Part shown: one piece after another, positions 48,801-61,306 of the stretch
Numbering within the stretch: the first letter of the stretch is position 1
Layout: each line of letters starts with the position of its first letter
Assembly (NCBI RefSeq): GCF_000006565.2
Contig: NC_031471.1
Location: 1,738,661 to 1,802,660 of the forward strand
Direction: 5' to 3'
DNA length: 64,000 nucleotides
DNA from: Toxoplasma gondii ME49
Lineage: Eukaryota; Apicomplexa; Conoidasida; Eucoccidiorida; Sarcocystidae
Position numbers and translations under genes: made by a program
Notes under the pieces: model-generated
What the model was told of the DNA's origin: nothing
Database searches by the model: none
What the model saw: only the letters and a program-made list of their open reading frames with translations

Positions 48801-51800
48801 TGTGAAGGAGACTGAACTTGGTTTACAATGCTGCTGTCAGTTGACGGACATCGTATATATTTATGCGAGACAGTTTCTCCACACTGAGGAACCTTCGGCC
48901 TTGCTGCAGTTCTTGCGAATCCTCACATCCCTCCATTTCACGCTTATGGGGGCAGCAACCGACATTCAAATTTCCTCGAATGGCACACAGGAAGCAAGGA
49001 CGCATCAAGGAGGCGGTGGCGTTTTTAGTGGCCGCGGGCCGCGTCCAAGAGGCGATGACTCTTGCTGAAGAGCGGGACGAAATGGAGGCGTTTGTCCAAG
49101 TAAGGAGTATCGATTTGGAAACTGTAGTAGTTCGCTGCGCGCGATAAAAGCGGCGGTCGAAAGCATGGTCTCCGTGTCGCCCACCAAGTCGCTGGTAATC
49201 TCGTTGCGGCATGGCAGTGAAAAGTTGTGCGATTCGAGTAAGGGAAGATGGAAGGCAAATACGCATCCGCTAGATTCACGAACGAAGGGTTTCACATATT
49301 TTCTACTCACAGGTTTATCGTTCTTTATCGGAGATAGCCTTCTTCAGAAGAATGCAAAGTGCTAACATCCGTGGCGGGTGGACATGCATGTGGGCAACAA
49401 TTTTTTCCGAAGCGGCCATGAAGAGTTTCGACTACATCATCGTCATCGACACTCTTTGGCCACTGAATAGTGACGGTGGATGCATGGCCCTTCTATGAGA
49501 ATATGTTTCATCCATCTTGTCCCTCGCTTTTTCTTCCGTGTTTTTCTTTATGATCTACAGAGTGCTGGCGATAAAACAGAGCCAGATATTCAGAAACGCA
49601 TAGCTGTATATTATGAGAAGCAGAACCTGCCTGTACAAGCGGCGCGGCATTATGCCAACTGTGGAAACGCAGAAAAAGCGCTGGACTTATACTTGAACGT
49701 GAGTCGTAAAACTGTTTGGGGGAATTGGTGAAGCAGCGTGGATCGTGAGTCACTTTTGGTGAACCTGAATGTTACCCCACCAGTTACAGAAACTGCAACT
49801 GTGTGCGCACCAGATATGGTATTTTTCTCAAAATCGACGATCTTCGCTGTGTGTGACACTTTCCGACAGCTAGGCTTGAGTTCCGGATGCAGCTCAACGA
49901 GATGGGGCTAGTGTCGCGCAGTGAGAGTTGAAGCAGTAGATGCTTTCGTGTCACGCGGTTTGTGGGACTGGTTCGACATCATCTGAACGCTCAACTAGAT
50001 GTGCATGAACTGGCAACAGCACGGCGCAGCACGCTTTACTCCGATGTCTTCAATCGCGGGGAAAAATTCTCTCACTGTGTCTATGCCTGCCAAATTTGAA
50101 ACACTGAGACTTGAACTTTGGATTGATGGCGAGCGTCGTCGGTTTGAATCGGTTTCTGGCAGCAAAGCACAGTATCAGAGAAGTGTGCCACTGTTGGTGT
50201 TTGTACTTTGCTCTCGGTAACCAGGCAGACGTACCCGCGTATGATGCAGCCATTGAACTCGTGAGCCGGTTTAGACAACAACCTCTTACTCGAACACTTC
50301 AAGACTTCCTTGAAGGTGAGGCTTTCATCAGTCTGTCTCCGCTCCGTCACCATTCGGGTGAGGGTCTCCACAATCAACTCATACGGAGCATACCGTGAGG
50401 GCTTTGATTTCCCAAACGGAACTTTGGACATGGGCATGTCTGATCCGATTCAGAGAATCATACTGATAGAGTTTGTGACCACCACACTGTGTCCGGATCC
50501 CCGTGACTCTTCTCAGGCGTATCCGACGGCGTTTCAAAAGACCCATCATTTCTTCACAAGTACGTCCTTGCTACAACGGGAGAAAGCTAAAGTCGATGCT
50601 TACTGCTCGCGTATATGCATCCAGGCGGCATCTCTCGCAGTCCCACAAGGATTCCAGTGTGTATTTCAGTCCAAGGGAAGCTCTTGGTGGCTGACAAAGG
50701 GAAGTCATTTTCTCAAAACACTGTGCTGAAGTTTTTGGATTGTTTTGAGTACACTAGGCATCTTTCGCTTTTAATGGCAACATATGACGTCAGCGCTGTT
50801 TAGTTTCTGATGTCTATTCGCCTCTTAACTAAGATGCTTCAGAACCCAGCCTCGTGCAGGTGAACCTGCAATGGTCAACTGCCGTATCCACTGCTGCAGC
50901 CTGCTGTCTGTCGACCGTTTCTTATCAGACTCCATATGGCCCTAGGGGACCATGTAGAAGCGGCAAAATATGCATGCAAAGTGGCACGAAAAGAGCAAGA
51001 GGAAGGACATTACAAGGTGGCTCATGATATCTTGTTCCGAACATGGAAGAACCTAGAGGCGGAGAAGCTGCCTCTTCCCCAGGAGATCTTCAACCATTTT
51101 GCGTCACTTCACTCTTACATCCTCGTCCGACGGTTAATGCGAGCAGGTGACCTCACCGTCGCCGCTTATCTCCTCGAGAGGGTATTACAAAACATACATG
51201 AGTACGTGTGACAACGAGGAACGACGGGAAGTAGAGTGTAATGTACGTGTTTCCGTGGATACTCTTGAAAATCAGAAAAAGGCCCGGTTGTAAGCTAAAC
51301 TGTATGGTAGGTTATTGCTCTCCAGCCTGAGACCATGAACCATTCGCCAATCTCTGGCGCAGGGTTTCGTTTTTGTAAGGACTGGAGCATGACCAAATAG
51401 CACGTGGAAATTCTAGAGGTACGGCTAAAAAGAATGACCTTCGGTTGGTGAAGAGTACCAGTTCTTTGTCTGGTGCTCTATGCTCTTTATTCGATGAGCA
51501 TGCGAGACGCATCTCCACCTGTTAGATAAATGGAGTACTTTCTGGTAGAACTATCCACTGGAAATCATCTGCCAACGTGGAAGCATGCAAATGCCCTTTG
51601 TTCGACGCTTTGCAGATTTGAGGCGCATGCGCCGTCTATCATGACCTCGGCTATTCTGGCGTTTCAGAGAGCCTCTATGAAGCATCGAGCCCACAAGTAC
51701 TCGAGGCAGCTTCTAATGAAACCCGGGCACCGGCAGGATATCCCAGATAAGCATAAGCGTACGGTCGAGGCGTGCGCGAGGAAACCGCCGTCGTCTGCCG

Positions 51801-52942
51801 AGGCCGACCCTGAACCTGCGTGTTCACCGTGCCCTTTCTGCGCCGCTCCTCTCCCAGATTTCACGTTGTCATGTGACGCTTGTCAGGTATGTAATCCACG
51901 TTTTTCTTTAAACAGTCTCAGCTCCGACAACAAAACAAATGCGAATGGTGAAGCAGCAGAGGATGCACACATATTTTTTCCCAGCGGAGGAAGAGTTTCT
52001 ACCGGAGCTACTTGTTACCGATAAAAGGGACTACCGTATTCTGCATTTCCTGCAGGACTGTAGCTATTTTAGAAATTTAGAGTGTTCGGTCTCCTGGGCA
52101 TACCTTTCAACGTGCCACGACACCATCCGTATTCTGGTGGTGGACGATCTAGATGATATACACGATCTTTTGACGTGGGATACCAGTTTTACAGGTTCGT
52201 TGCCTCGTGTAGGATATAAATCCCAATGTTGTTTTGCCACCGGCTAATTTCTTCCTGTTCTGTGCTTGTTTGTTTTCTTTTATGTTGTACCCTCTCCTTA
52301 GCATGTTTCTCCCTTCTGCATTGCAACCGGGAAGCACTTGGTAGCTGGCGACTGCGCCATGTGCCCCCACTGTAAATTTCCTGCGCGAGTAAGACTTCTA
52401 TGCAAAACCATCATCACGAAAGGCATACATAGCATATTCAGGGAGAGGGTGAAACGGAAGGGATTTCGACGGCCTATTGCCGATAAAGGAAATCCCATGT
52501 GGGTGGTCGAGGCAAGGCGTGCTAAGCCGGGCGATGTTAACATACTGCTACATTCTCCTGGGCCATAAGCCAAATGCCCTCGCATTTTCAAAAGTTTTGC
52601 GGCGGTGTTGTTTTGCAAACCATGCAGGCGACCGCTCTCCAAGATCTCCTTTCCACAGAAGAGACTTGCCCCATGTGTGAAGCTGCGCTGGCGCCAGGAG
52701 AGATTGTCCTTGCAGGTGCAAACTCTTTTCTTCGACGAGCGAACATAGAGAGGCAAGCGATGTGCACATCCGAACTTTCTGAGACTGAGTCTCACGACGA
52801 CGAAGATATGGGGTCAAAAGCAACGAAGAGGCAAGAGGAAAACATCGTGTCCATCCTTGATGCTTTCGAAACTGTGGGTTCCACTGCGGAGAGCAACTCT
52901 CGAACTGCTGCAGAGCCACCGTCCCCTGAAAAACGATGCTAA
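39810..52942 (+). CDS. WDR19: WD repeat protein 19 / intraflagellar transport protein 144 (IFT-A)
   Basis: Subunit of the IFT-A complex, which drives retrograde transport and cargo entry in flagella. Inferred exons: 39810-39959, 40277-40373, 40540-40809, 41085-41264, 41627-41833, 42287-42430, 42813-42911, 43059-43192, 43759-43854, 44205-44509, 44692-44830, about 45226-45394, 45915-46034, 46192-46365, 46805-46923, 47381-47839, 48277-48435, 48681-48772, 48991-49099, 49561-49698, 50225-50315, possibly 50641-50656, 50929-51201, 51616-51886, 52302-52388, 52628-52942; about 1470 residues. N-terminal half: WD40 repeats (VTLWDATS, LGSEDKVVSVL). Then TPR-like helical repeats (NWDRALILAQ, HYERARELFSRSEG, MFAKAKEEQRCF). 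C-terminal cysteine pairs CPFC, CDAC, CPHC, CPMC form the WDR19-type zinc region. The order matches human WDR19 from start to end. Weak points are the exon 12 start and the 16-base exon. Divergent from the Sfi1-like gene. Confidence 0.92.
50641..50656 (+). other. Candidate 16-base microexon of WDR19
   Basis: The exon ending at 50315 leaves phase 1 and the exon starting at 50929 needs phase 2, so a joining exon is required if both are right. A 16-base segment flanked by an AG (TCTCGCAG) and a GT (GTGTGT) supplies that phase change without a stop, and would encode a short Val-Pro-Gln-Gly-Phe-like linker before the conserved LHMALGDH. In human WDR19 the same position is a Pro-Lys-Asp linker before LYMAL, but longer. 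Other small exons could serve equally well. Confidence 0.35.
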
Positions 52943-53733
52943 ATTAAACTGTTACCGCTTGTTCCTTCCTAGGCCTCGGATAATACCCAGCTGTCTCAGA
53001 CAAAAACAAAACTCTGCGGACAAGCCCTGCTTCTTCGCATGCGCAGCGAAACAGAAAACCCCAGATTTTCGGTTGCATATCGTGCGAAAAACAATACAAC
53101 AGCAGACATTTGCGACGCTGTTTCATTCTCTCTTTCCGTTGACACGACGCCCTGCTCAAAATCCTTACCACTTCCGGGTCGTCTGTACTCACAGCCGGGC
53201 ACTCACACTAAGAGACAAGACACGTGGCTAGAATTTCACGCACATGTGAACTTACCAACGGCACAGGGTACATCGGTCACGTCACTCAGTTTTAGTTGCA
53301 CGCGTGGACGCCATCTACCGTAATCTAAGTCCACATCCGCAGACGGCTATGAAGTGCCCATCAAACGCGTGACATCTAAGAAAACGGACAAACATACAAC
53401 TGGAACGGACTGACAGAAATGTCTAACATCCGTTTGGCATTTGAACGACGTGCCTGGGAAAGAAATATACAGCATCACGGCTTGTTTGTTCCTTCAGTTC
53501 CTGGACGGGTGTCGCGAACATCTGTTCCACGATTTGTTGCCGGCAGTCTACGTTTTATAATAGTGCTCTGGAGCAGTTGTCGTAGAAAAGCGCATCTCAG
53601 GGAAGCTTGATTGGAAATCCCTTGGAGTCACGAGGAGCAGAAGATAGTGTGCCATGCCGGCCCGGACGAACAACGAGTTACCTGTTCGCAGCTTGGTTGA
53701 ACGCTCATAGAGTGGGTAGAGCTAGACGAGCCC

Positions 53734-54127
53734 TTATCGGTCACCGACGCCGGCAAATTCGTTTGTGTTCTGACTTTCCCAGTTGTACATTAAATAGCGC
53801 TTCATAATCAGTAAGATACCACAGCATTCAGAGCCGCACACGTTTTCTGCGACTAGGCGCAACGAAAAAGTGCTTCGCCCTATAGGAGGAAAGTGGCTGT
53901 TCACCGATGCTCTAATATTCCAAGGAAGGTCTAACACCGGTGATGGCAAGGCGTTCCACTTAAAAACACAGTGCACAATCTCTTCGTCTACGTCAAAGCG
54001 AAACTCTCCACTGTATCTGCTTGCTCGCTGCTTCACAAGCTGCGTCGGGATGTCGCCTGCCGTCCTCAGCGCGTTAATCAGACTACAAGGACGCCGTGCT
54101 AATCCTTCCCATATAGCTCCAGCATCG
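53734..54127 (-). CDS. Possible terminal exon of an unrecognised minus-strand gene
   Basis: Open for about 130 codons to a TAA at 53734, preceded on the minus strand by a good acceptor (CACTTTTCTTCAG, ending at 54128). The peptide has a protein-like alternation of hydrophobic and charged residues (RFDVDEEIVHCVFKW, STFSLRLVAENVCG, GILLIMKRYLMY). No family was recognised. If real, it is convergent with WDR19. Length alone does not prove coding. Confidence 0.3.
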
Positions 54128-54322
54128 CTGAAGAAAAGTGCTTGCTTCACGAGAAAAGGTATCCAACCATAATCTGAGCGGAGCAATTACGGTCTTCCTC
54201 CTTTGGTGGGAAGGTTGCACACTTCTAGAACATGCAATGCAGCTTTTTGAGTCGATTGCGTCTTCGCACAAGAATCTACGCGACTGCTCTGCTTCTCCGC
54301 TATCCCAGTACCGCCACTGTGC

Positions 54323-54893
54323 TTATTCACATATCAGAAAAACAACATTTGGCGAGTGCTCAAACGCGTTTGTAACATAGCTTGCTTCGGCTAATCTCGT
54401 CGTACAACCAGCGTTAATGAGCTTTGAATGGCTGACGGAAGTCGTCACGGCTAGACCGATTCCTGTCTGGAAAGCAGCACTCTTCAGAAGGTGCTTAATT
54501 AACCCTTGAGTACAAAATACTTTGAACTGTCGCCATATATGAATACATGCGTCTGTGGGCTTTCGTTGCTCTTCTCGTTTTGCATTTGTTGAGAATAGGA
54601 GCATGTCGGTTGCTCGTTCCACATTCATGATACGCCAAAGCGGAGAGAGCGTAATAGTCACTTTTTTGCCGTTCCTTTCTGTCGCGATTCTCACTTTTTC
54701 TCGAATCCGCATGTGATTCGTCTTCCAAGAGGAGCTGTGTGTTGCGTACCTCCATGAACGTGAGCAGCACCTTCCGTCCAACTGTATTTGAACTGTTTTC
54801 TCGGAGCCCCATATCCTGGTACCAAGCAATATGCTGGGACCGTAACTCCTAACGCCACATGACAACTTTATCGCTGGCTTAGCCTGTGTGTTC
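54323..54893 (-). CDS. Possible internal exon of an unrecognised minus-strand gene
   Basis: Open for about 190 codons on the minus strand without an ATG near its upstream end, so it would have to be an internal exon; an acceptor-like ACACACAG ends at 54894. One stretch (GKKVTITLSPLWRIMN) faintly recalls the SHR-binding region of VPS13-type proteins, but the rest of such a large gene is not present between here and 55722. Treated as a possible exon or relic of the same unit as the neighbouring open stretch. Confidence 0.25.
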
Positions 54894-55722
54894 GGATGGC
54901 TCACCCACGTGGACTTCGCTGCGGTGGCAGATCGTCAAGCGCATCAGGAGGGGTTCGAAGCCATTCGCTGCCGGCGAGCATGTGTGTGTTTGTGTTGTTC
55001 GGCAAATTGCTGATTATCGTGTCGCTCGTAATCTGCAGCAATTACCCCATATACTGTCATACCTCATATTTCGCCTCAGGAGCCAGAAGCCAAGCAGGGA
55101 ATCTCCAGGATGACAGTTACACGCAGGTGCGCTGGCACATGACCATCTCGGTTCAATCAACAGACCAACCATTTCGTTAACACCCATCACTCACTGCTAC
55201 CTCTCCAATGCTGCATTCGCTGCGCCTTTTTCTTCTCCCTTGACATTCTTGGCTCCTTCGATGATGTAGTGTTCTGCTGCAATTCAACTATTAATGGGGG
55301 ACGGAGGAAACACCAAACCCGCTCTACTCTTTTGGTAGACATAACTCCGTTTTAGGTGTGTGTGTTAAGACAGTGACTCACAGCCACCCTTCCATAAACA
55401 CAGATTACTTTCAAAGCATCCTGCTACCGCTGAAGACCAAGTACCAGGTCGCCATTCATACTACAGAATAGTAGAATTCCACCCTTCAGAACTATTAAAA
55501 AGGGTAGTCGGAGGTAGCCGTATTGTCTTAAGCCGTTACTGAGTTCACCTAACGCAAGCGTGCATCGACGTTTCGATTTTGCATTCACATATTTGTTCTC
55601 GATAATACAATCGTAGTCAACGGTGAATGCTGATGAAGCGTCGGGTGTCCCTAAAAAGTTGCTGGAAGACTATTTCGTCTTTCAGTAAAAAGAACAATTC
55701 TAGTGGCAAGGTGGTATAAACA

Positions 55723-58700
55723 ATGCGAACAATGTTAAGCACATTCCGTATCTCAGGTAGGATTGATCTGCCACATGGTCAGGCTGTGCGTCAGGTGCAT
55801 TGTTCACAGAACAAGTCGAATGGCAGGTCGATGGCGGACGACCTTCAACAGACTTCTTCCCAATCATTACTAACTTCAGACTGGAACGTTCACAGCCATG
55901 GATATAGAGAAAATGCGAAGGCTGAATTGCTTAAGGGCATTGTAAGCGATGGCAGCGCTGATGTCTACGAACGCCGTTCAGCGCGCTCCAATCATTCCAG
56001 CTCTACGGTAAGGTGTTCCGTTCCTTTTCTAACGGTCACCACTGCTAGTGGGCTGTGTATTGAATGATCCTGTTCGTCCCTCCGCCAGTGAAAACCTTGT
56101 CAGTGCATGTAGGTATTTTCATTACTATCTATGGAACCATCACATTCCGAGATGTGGATGGAACGGGTAGAGTCGTGGCAGTTTTGTTGTTCGTCGGAGT
56201 GTTTAGTTCCCAGTGGCAGTATTCCTTACTCGACTGTGCTTTCCGGTTTACGTACAGCACCAGTCCACCACCGCTGTATCCGCATCGGCTGCTCACTTAG
56301 ATGTTTCGGGCACTCCAACGAATCGAAGAGTTCTGGATTCACAAACATCACCAGAGCATGCCACTCCCGTGTTCCTTAATCATTCGTCGCCACGATATTC
56401 TGCACCGTTATCAACGACGGATGACACTGCATCTCTTGTTCTTGCTCACGTTACAGTGGTTGATAACCCACTTTGGTACACCAACATCTCGACCAAAAGC
56501 CTTGCTCATATCCCTGAGATGTTAGCGGAGGTGCAGTTGGGAAGACAGTCAACCATCAAGGAGCAGCATAATGTGGTTGGGACTTTGACGCAGGATGAAA
56601 AGAGTGGGAAGAAAGTGGGAGACAAGCGCAGAGCTACCGGTTTAGAGGGAAAATTCAGAAACCCTGTGGACCAGGCAACAGACTCTGACGTTGCCAGACA
56701 GTCTAAACGGAATCCGTCCCTGTCTTCAGAGAAGCCGCGACAGCTGCAGGGTTTCTCAATGACTGAAAAGCAGGCTGCTGAACAGCAATTTACATCAGGT
56801 GATGGTCAATCCCATCAGGGCGGCATCGGGACACAGCCAAAAGGAGGACAAAAAAGAATACAGGGCAAACTGAAGATTGAGGGCTTCCAGAAACACAAAT
56901 GGATCAACCCGTCTCCAAAGCTCCCACTTACAGATTCTAGACGTTCTGCGCTGCACGAACGTCAAAGGGAAGTTGTGGCAGTCGCCAGTGGCATTGAGAC
57001 AGCCACCAAAGAGGCACTTGAAAAGCTTTTAGGTCGAGCTAAAGACCAGCAGGCATCGCTAGGTGAAGAGTGGAGGCGCTACGAGGAACTTGAGCACCGT
57101 CGACTGCTCCTCCTCTCTTCGAGAGGGAGGAATAAAGGACAAGAGGAGACCCACAGAGATTCCTTGCGAGAAGCAAAAACGGAGTTCCGCAGGGGTTTGG
57201 CAAGTCTCCAACAGACCGTCGATACGCTTCAAAAACAGCTCGCAAGTCTCAGTGTCGGCCGCTTAGTTCCTCGACATGTACTCCTCGGTGCGACGGATTC
57301 TCCCGGCTCGCAAAGTGACCAACAGAGTTTGGAAGAGTGGCAAGGTCGGGCTCGAACAACTGAGGAAGGTGTGGCCGGTCACAGCGAAGGGGTGAAACAT
57401 GACAGAAAGAAAGGTAGCTCTTCCGTTCATGATCTGGCATTTGGTAATCCGACAGAACTCGTAGTACTAGCGACCCACGTGCAGGAACTCTTGGAGCAAC
57501 AGCAGCGTCTCACAGCTTTCCTGGAATCACTTGTTTCCCTTCAGAGCCATCGCCTGATCCAGCAGCAAGGGTCCCTGGAATTCGAGCTGCGTCACCTGCA
57601 GGGGAAAAATGCCACTGTGTCGGTCCGAACATCAAAGATCAAGAAGTCCCGTCCTGAGCGTGTCCAGTGGAGGACTTACCGATACAAAAAGTATGGTGCC
57701 GGAAGCCGTGCGATAGAGCACCGCATGACGGCAAGTGTATTCGCGTCAGTCATGGAAGGCAGCGATTCCCTTGGAGAGCGACTAGGAGTGAACACCCACT
57801 TTCATCAAATCCCTGTTCAACCACCCACCAAAGAGTACCCAGTGTCTAAGACAAAGAAACCACCACAAGCTCTGCAAGGAAATTCCCCGTTCAGTCCCAA
57901 GGTGGAGAACAGGGAAAGACCTAAGGGAAAACGCAAAGTTGTGGGAGGGTTTGAGGTGTTCGATGACCCAGAAGAAACAGTAGTGACTGCACTGCAGCGC
58001 TTTCTGTACCCGGCCTATTCACACTCTTTTATTGCGAGTCTCGTGCCGGGATCCGCTGGACGGCGAACTCAGGGTATTGGGGGCCTAGCTGAAGCCACTG
58101 CCCACGGTAGAATGGAGTGGCTGACCGATTCCACAGTCTTTGCAGATCGTAAGCTGAATGAAATACTGGAGGAAAAGATGAGGGAAAGATCAATTCATTT
58201 TCCTCTGTTCACAAACTCTTTGCGGTTGGCCTTGTCAGGGCAGAACCATCCGCGGGACAGCGCGAAAGGCGGGTTGGAAAACGATGGCCCCGCCGTTTTA
58301 GATGCCGTCCGGTATGCAGAAACTGCGGCAGCCTTATCAGCATTTTATGATCAGGTAGAGCGAGAAGGAGCAGAAGAAGCAAAGAAGAAGCCCGACGTGG
58401 GCACCCTGCAAGATATCGCTTTCCAGTACTCATTCGATAACGTCCCCTTAGAACATAAGCGAGCCCTATGGAAAGAGTATCTTCAAGTGCAGCTTGAGGA
58501 TCGCGGCCACGAGATCGTCCTTCCCGAAGAACCCCCCCAAGCTCAGCTAGACGACGAAACAAGCCGTGATGGCAATGTGTTTTCCTCTGAAAGGAAAACA
58601 GCTGAGTATGCTGCGAGGGCAGTTGACAACTCTCCTTTTCTTCACCAGCCACTTGTGGCATTAGCAGATGAAATGAATAAAAGGGATAAGGATGCTGGTG

Positions 58701-59110
58701 AGCAGGGTGAGCGCCACCCTCTATTAATGTCGAACATCCGCTTTTTGGACTTGTTAGCTGACAGTCTGACCATGGAAGCTGACACACGAGACGGATCCAG
58801 TGATGCTGCTCTGAAATGGGAGATTCCTACACTCGACACCCGAGAATTCCAGGCGCATGACAAAGTTGGGGGAGACTCGGGGAATGTTTTCACTCACCTA
58901 AGTGATGGTTCTGTCTCTAAGGAAACGCTGGAGGATCTCCTACTTCCGCGGGTAGGGTTCGACAGGGGAAACGGCGCGCTGCTTGGCGTAGACTCTTGGG
59001 AATTCGAAGACAGTTTAGAATCTGATGATAGTGACTGGTTTCAGGATAACGATCACGCCCACGATGACAGCTTTGCATGGCCGTGGGATCTCGATTTCAT
59101 CGTCATCTGA
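55723..59110 (+). CDS. Hypothetical protein, 1062 residues, two exons
   Basis: Not recognised. Inferred exons 55723-56007 and 56207-59110, joined in phase 0. The start ATG lies in AAACAATGCG and an in-frame TAA sits just upstream (55717-55719). Exon 2 alone is open for 967 codons, far beyond chance. Residues from about 330 to 530 are rich in Gln, Glu, Leu and Arg with heptad-like spacing (EALEKLLGRAKDQQ, LQQTVDTLQKQLASL, VQELLEQQQRLTAFLESL), suggesting coiled coil. A basic patch (KIKKSRPERVQWRTYRYKKYG) follows. The C-terminus is acidic and aromatic (DDSDWFQDNDHAHDD, then WPWDLDFIVI at the very end). No signal peptide or membrane span seen. The frame extends open above 56207, so the intron acceptor is inferred from phase and pyrimidine tract. 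Confidence 0.8.
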
Positions 59111-61268
59111 CAACGCAAATTGGGCAGTTGCTCATTATAGAAACATACATCTCATCTCAGAAAAAAATCACCGAAGACATTTGGCGCCTCTTTTGTAGTG
59201 GCGTCTTTGTCCATTCATCAGGAGTCCTAGCACCGAAGCAGGCTGTGCTACCCTGTGACCCTGCTGGAGTATCTCTATGACAAAGCAGCACCCATCTCAT
59301 CTCCACTGTAGGCACGGTGAAGAAATATCTGCGAAGGAAGTGTCTCGTTCGTGAAACAAGAAAGGACTGTAAATATAAACCTACGATCTCCCTAATCCTG
59401 CTGGACTCAGAGGGGGTGTCAGTAGAGCCAATAGAACAATCGATGCTTCTCAGAGCATCACGCAGGCCGTGCGAGGTGGATCACGCCGAGTAAACGTCGT
59501 AGACAGTATTAAAGAGAAGTTGCTGCGGCCCGTTACATCAGTTACTCTTATGAGCGTCTCAGAGTCGATTACTCCCAGTACGATAGTACTGATCATACTG
59601 ACTTCTAAGTAGCAGTTTTCCACATTATTCAGCGTTTCGATTGTGCATCTTCTTAGGTGTAAGGATCTGACAGGTAGACGTATTGAGGCTTAAGGATTAG
59701 CTAATACGGGAAACAAAAAGAAAACAAATTTTCTATGCAAACAGTCAGCTTGTCACTGCCAGATCTGTCACTGTGAGAACTCTCACCTCTAAACCAAGAT
59801 AAAGGCGCTTAGGATATCCGCAGGATGGAGGTTTCTCTCTTCGTTGGAGTGCTAGAAAGCTCCATATCACAAAAACACAAGCTAAGTGGCATCGCCCGTC
59901 CACGGTACAAGCTTTGAACAATTTCCGTGACCATGGGGTGCGGCACTTTGCTGAGGAGTACATATCTGCGTTCTCCTAAAAGTAATAGATACCGATACGG
60001 TACATTATGTAGGCCCATGCACGTGAGATTGCTTCTAGTTATTCCAGCAAAACAAGAAGAAGCAGCTCTTCTATGTAGGCGGTCGAAGGACGGCTTGCTG
60101 TCCGGGTGGCGCTGCGCGGGTTATCTAGTCTTGCTTGGTGTTCAAGATGCGCTTTCATCCCGCAAAAAATCCGCACGATTCTCCAGGGAAATTGGGATCT
60201 TGTGTGCCGTCAAGGGAAACATGAGCGAAGCGACTCTTCCTTTTTTCACCGCATTCGTGGAGACGTAGAATGCAATGTTGCTTGCCGTTATAGGATGTGC
60301 TCTTCCTTGCGGTTCTCACAGGCTTGCATGCGCTCCCGTCCTCAAGCATTTCGTCACTCTGTGGCTCCACCTCGGGCGCGCAATTCACCAAACACGCGAG
60401 CAATGATAACTTAGCGTGAAATAGTCCTTAGCTTCTGCAGGCGGGACCGATATCGGTTCTCCGTTTACCATCATTTCCGTCTCCAACGCCTGCTGTTACT
60501 CCCTCGGCCGCCCGTGCCGTAGTCTCGTCACCGTAGCCAGTCCGGCAGATCGGATAGTTTTCTTATAGGAAAGCCGTTGTTTTTTTCGCTGTTTTCTTCC
60601 TCATACCTGGAAATGACTTCGCCCTTGAGGCTCGTGAAGCAAATGTGTGCTGCCTCTTGAGACTTGCATCTACTTGAACCCTCGTGCCGAGAGCACATTT
60701 CTGCCTGTCTACCCGTCTACATCTGCATGTTACACGCACCGTCCGCGTCTCTCTGTCTGGATGCCACTATTCATTTGTCTCTGCCATACACCCACCACCA
60801 AGGAAAATGCTTTTCTTGAGGCGATCTGGAGACGACGATGCGTGTCTCCGCCGTCAAGTGCCCCGGCTTTCCTCGACTGATTTTCCTCCCGCTTCGCTAT
60901 AACTTATCGCTGCCATTGTCAAGTCTTTTCCTAGTTAGCAGCGACACTGCTTCAGCTAATCAGAAACTTCTTTCGACGCATTTCGTCTCTTCCTCTGTCC
61001 TGGCTCTCCTCTCAAACTGCTAAGTTCCTGCATTGAGAGCTGCGCCCAGACTGCCTGTTTAGGCAGCCCGCGAGGGTGGGGGCCGAGACAGCACGGTGTT
61101 TGAATCTACAAAACACAACGAACTCGACATCATCTTGAAACAAAACTCGGCGTCGACAACGCTCCCTAGACCGTTCTGTTCTGGATATGTTCATCTGGAG
61201 GAGGTGCGACGACAGCTGGATAAAGAAGCTATCTTCCACCATTTGGAAGAAATCCCAAGATACATACC

Positions 61269-61306
<38 letters not shown>

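Larger units (their letters stand above)
52943..55722. other. Intergenic region after WDR19
   Basis: About 2.8 kb without a confidently recognised gene. The first 600 bases probably include the WDR19 3' untranslated region. Two unusually long minus-strand open stretches lie at 53734-54127 and 54323-54893 (separate entries). From 54900 to 55720 nothing coding was recognised; this part should hold the promoter of the next plus-strand gene. Confidence 0.5.

Noticed and set aside
54323..54893. Assignment of the open stretch to the VPS13 family
   Set aside because: Only one short segment recalls the SHR-binding region, and the rest of a VPS13 gene has no room upstream; kept as unrecognised.
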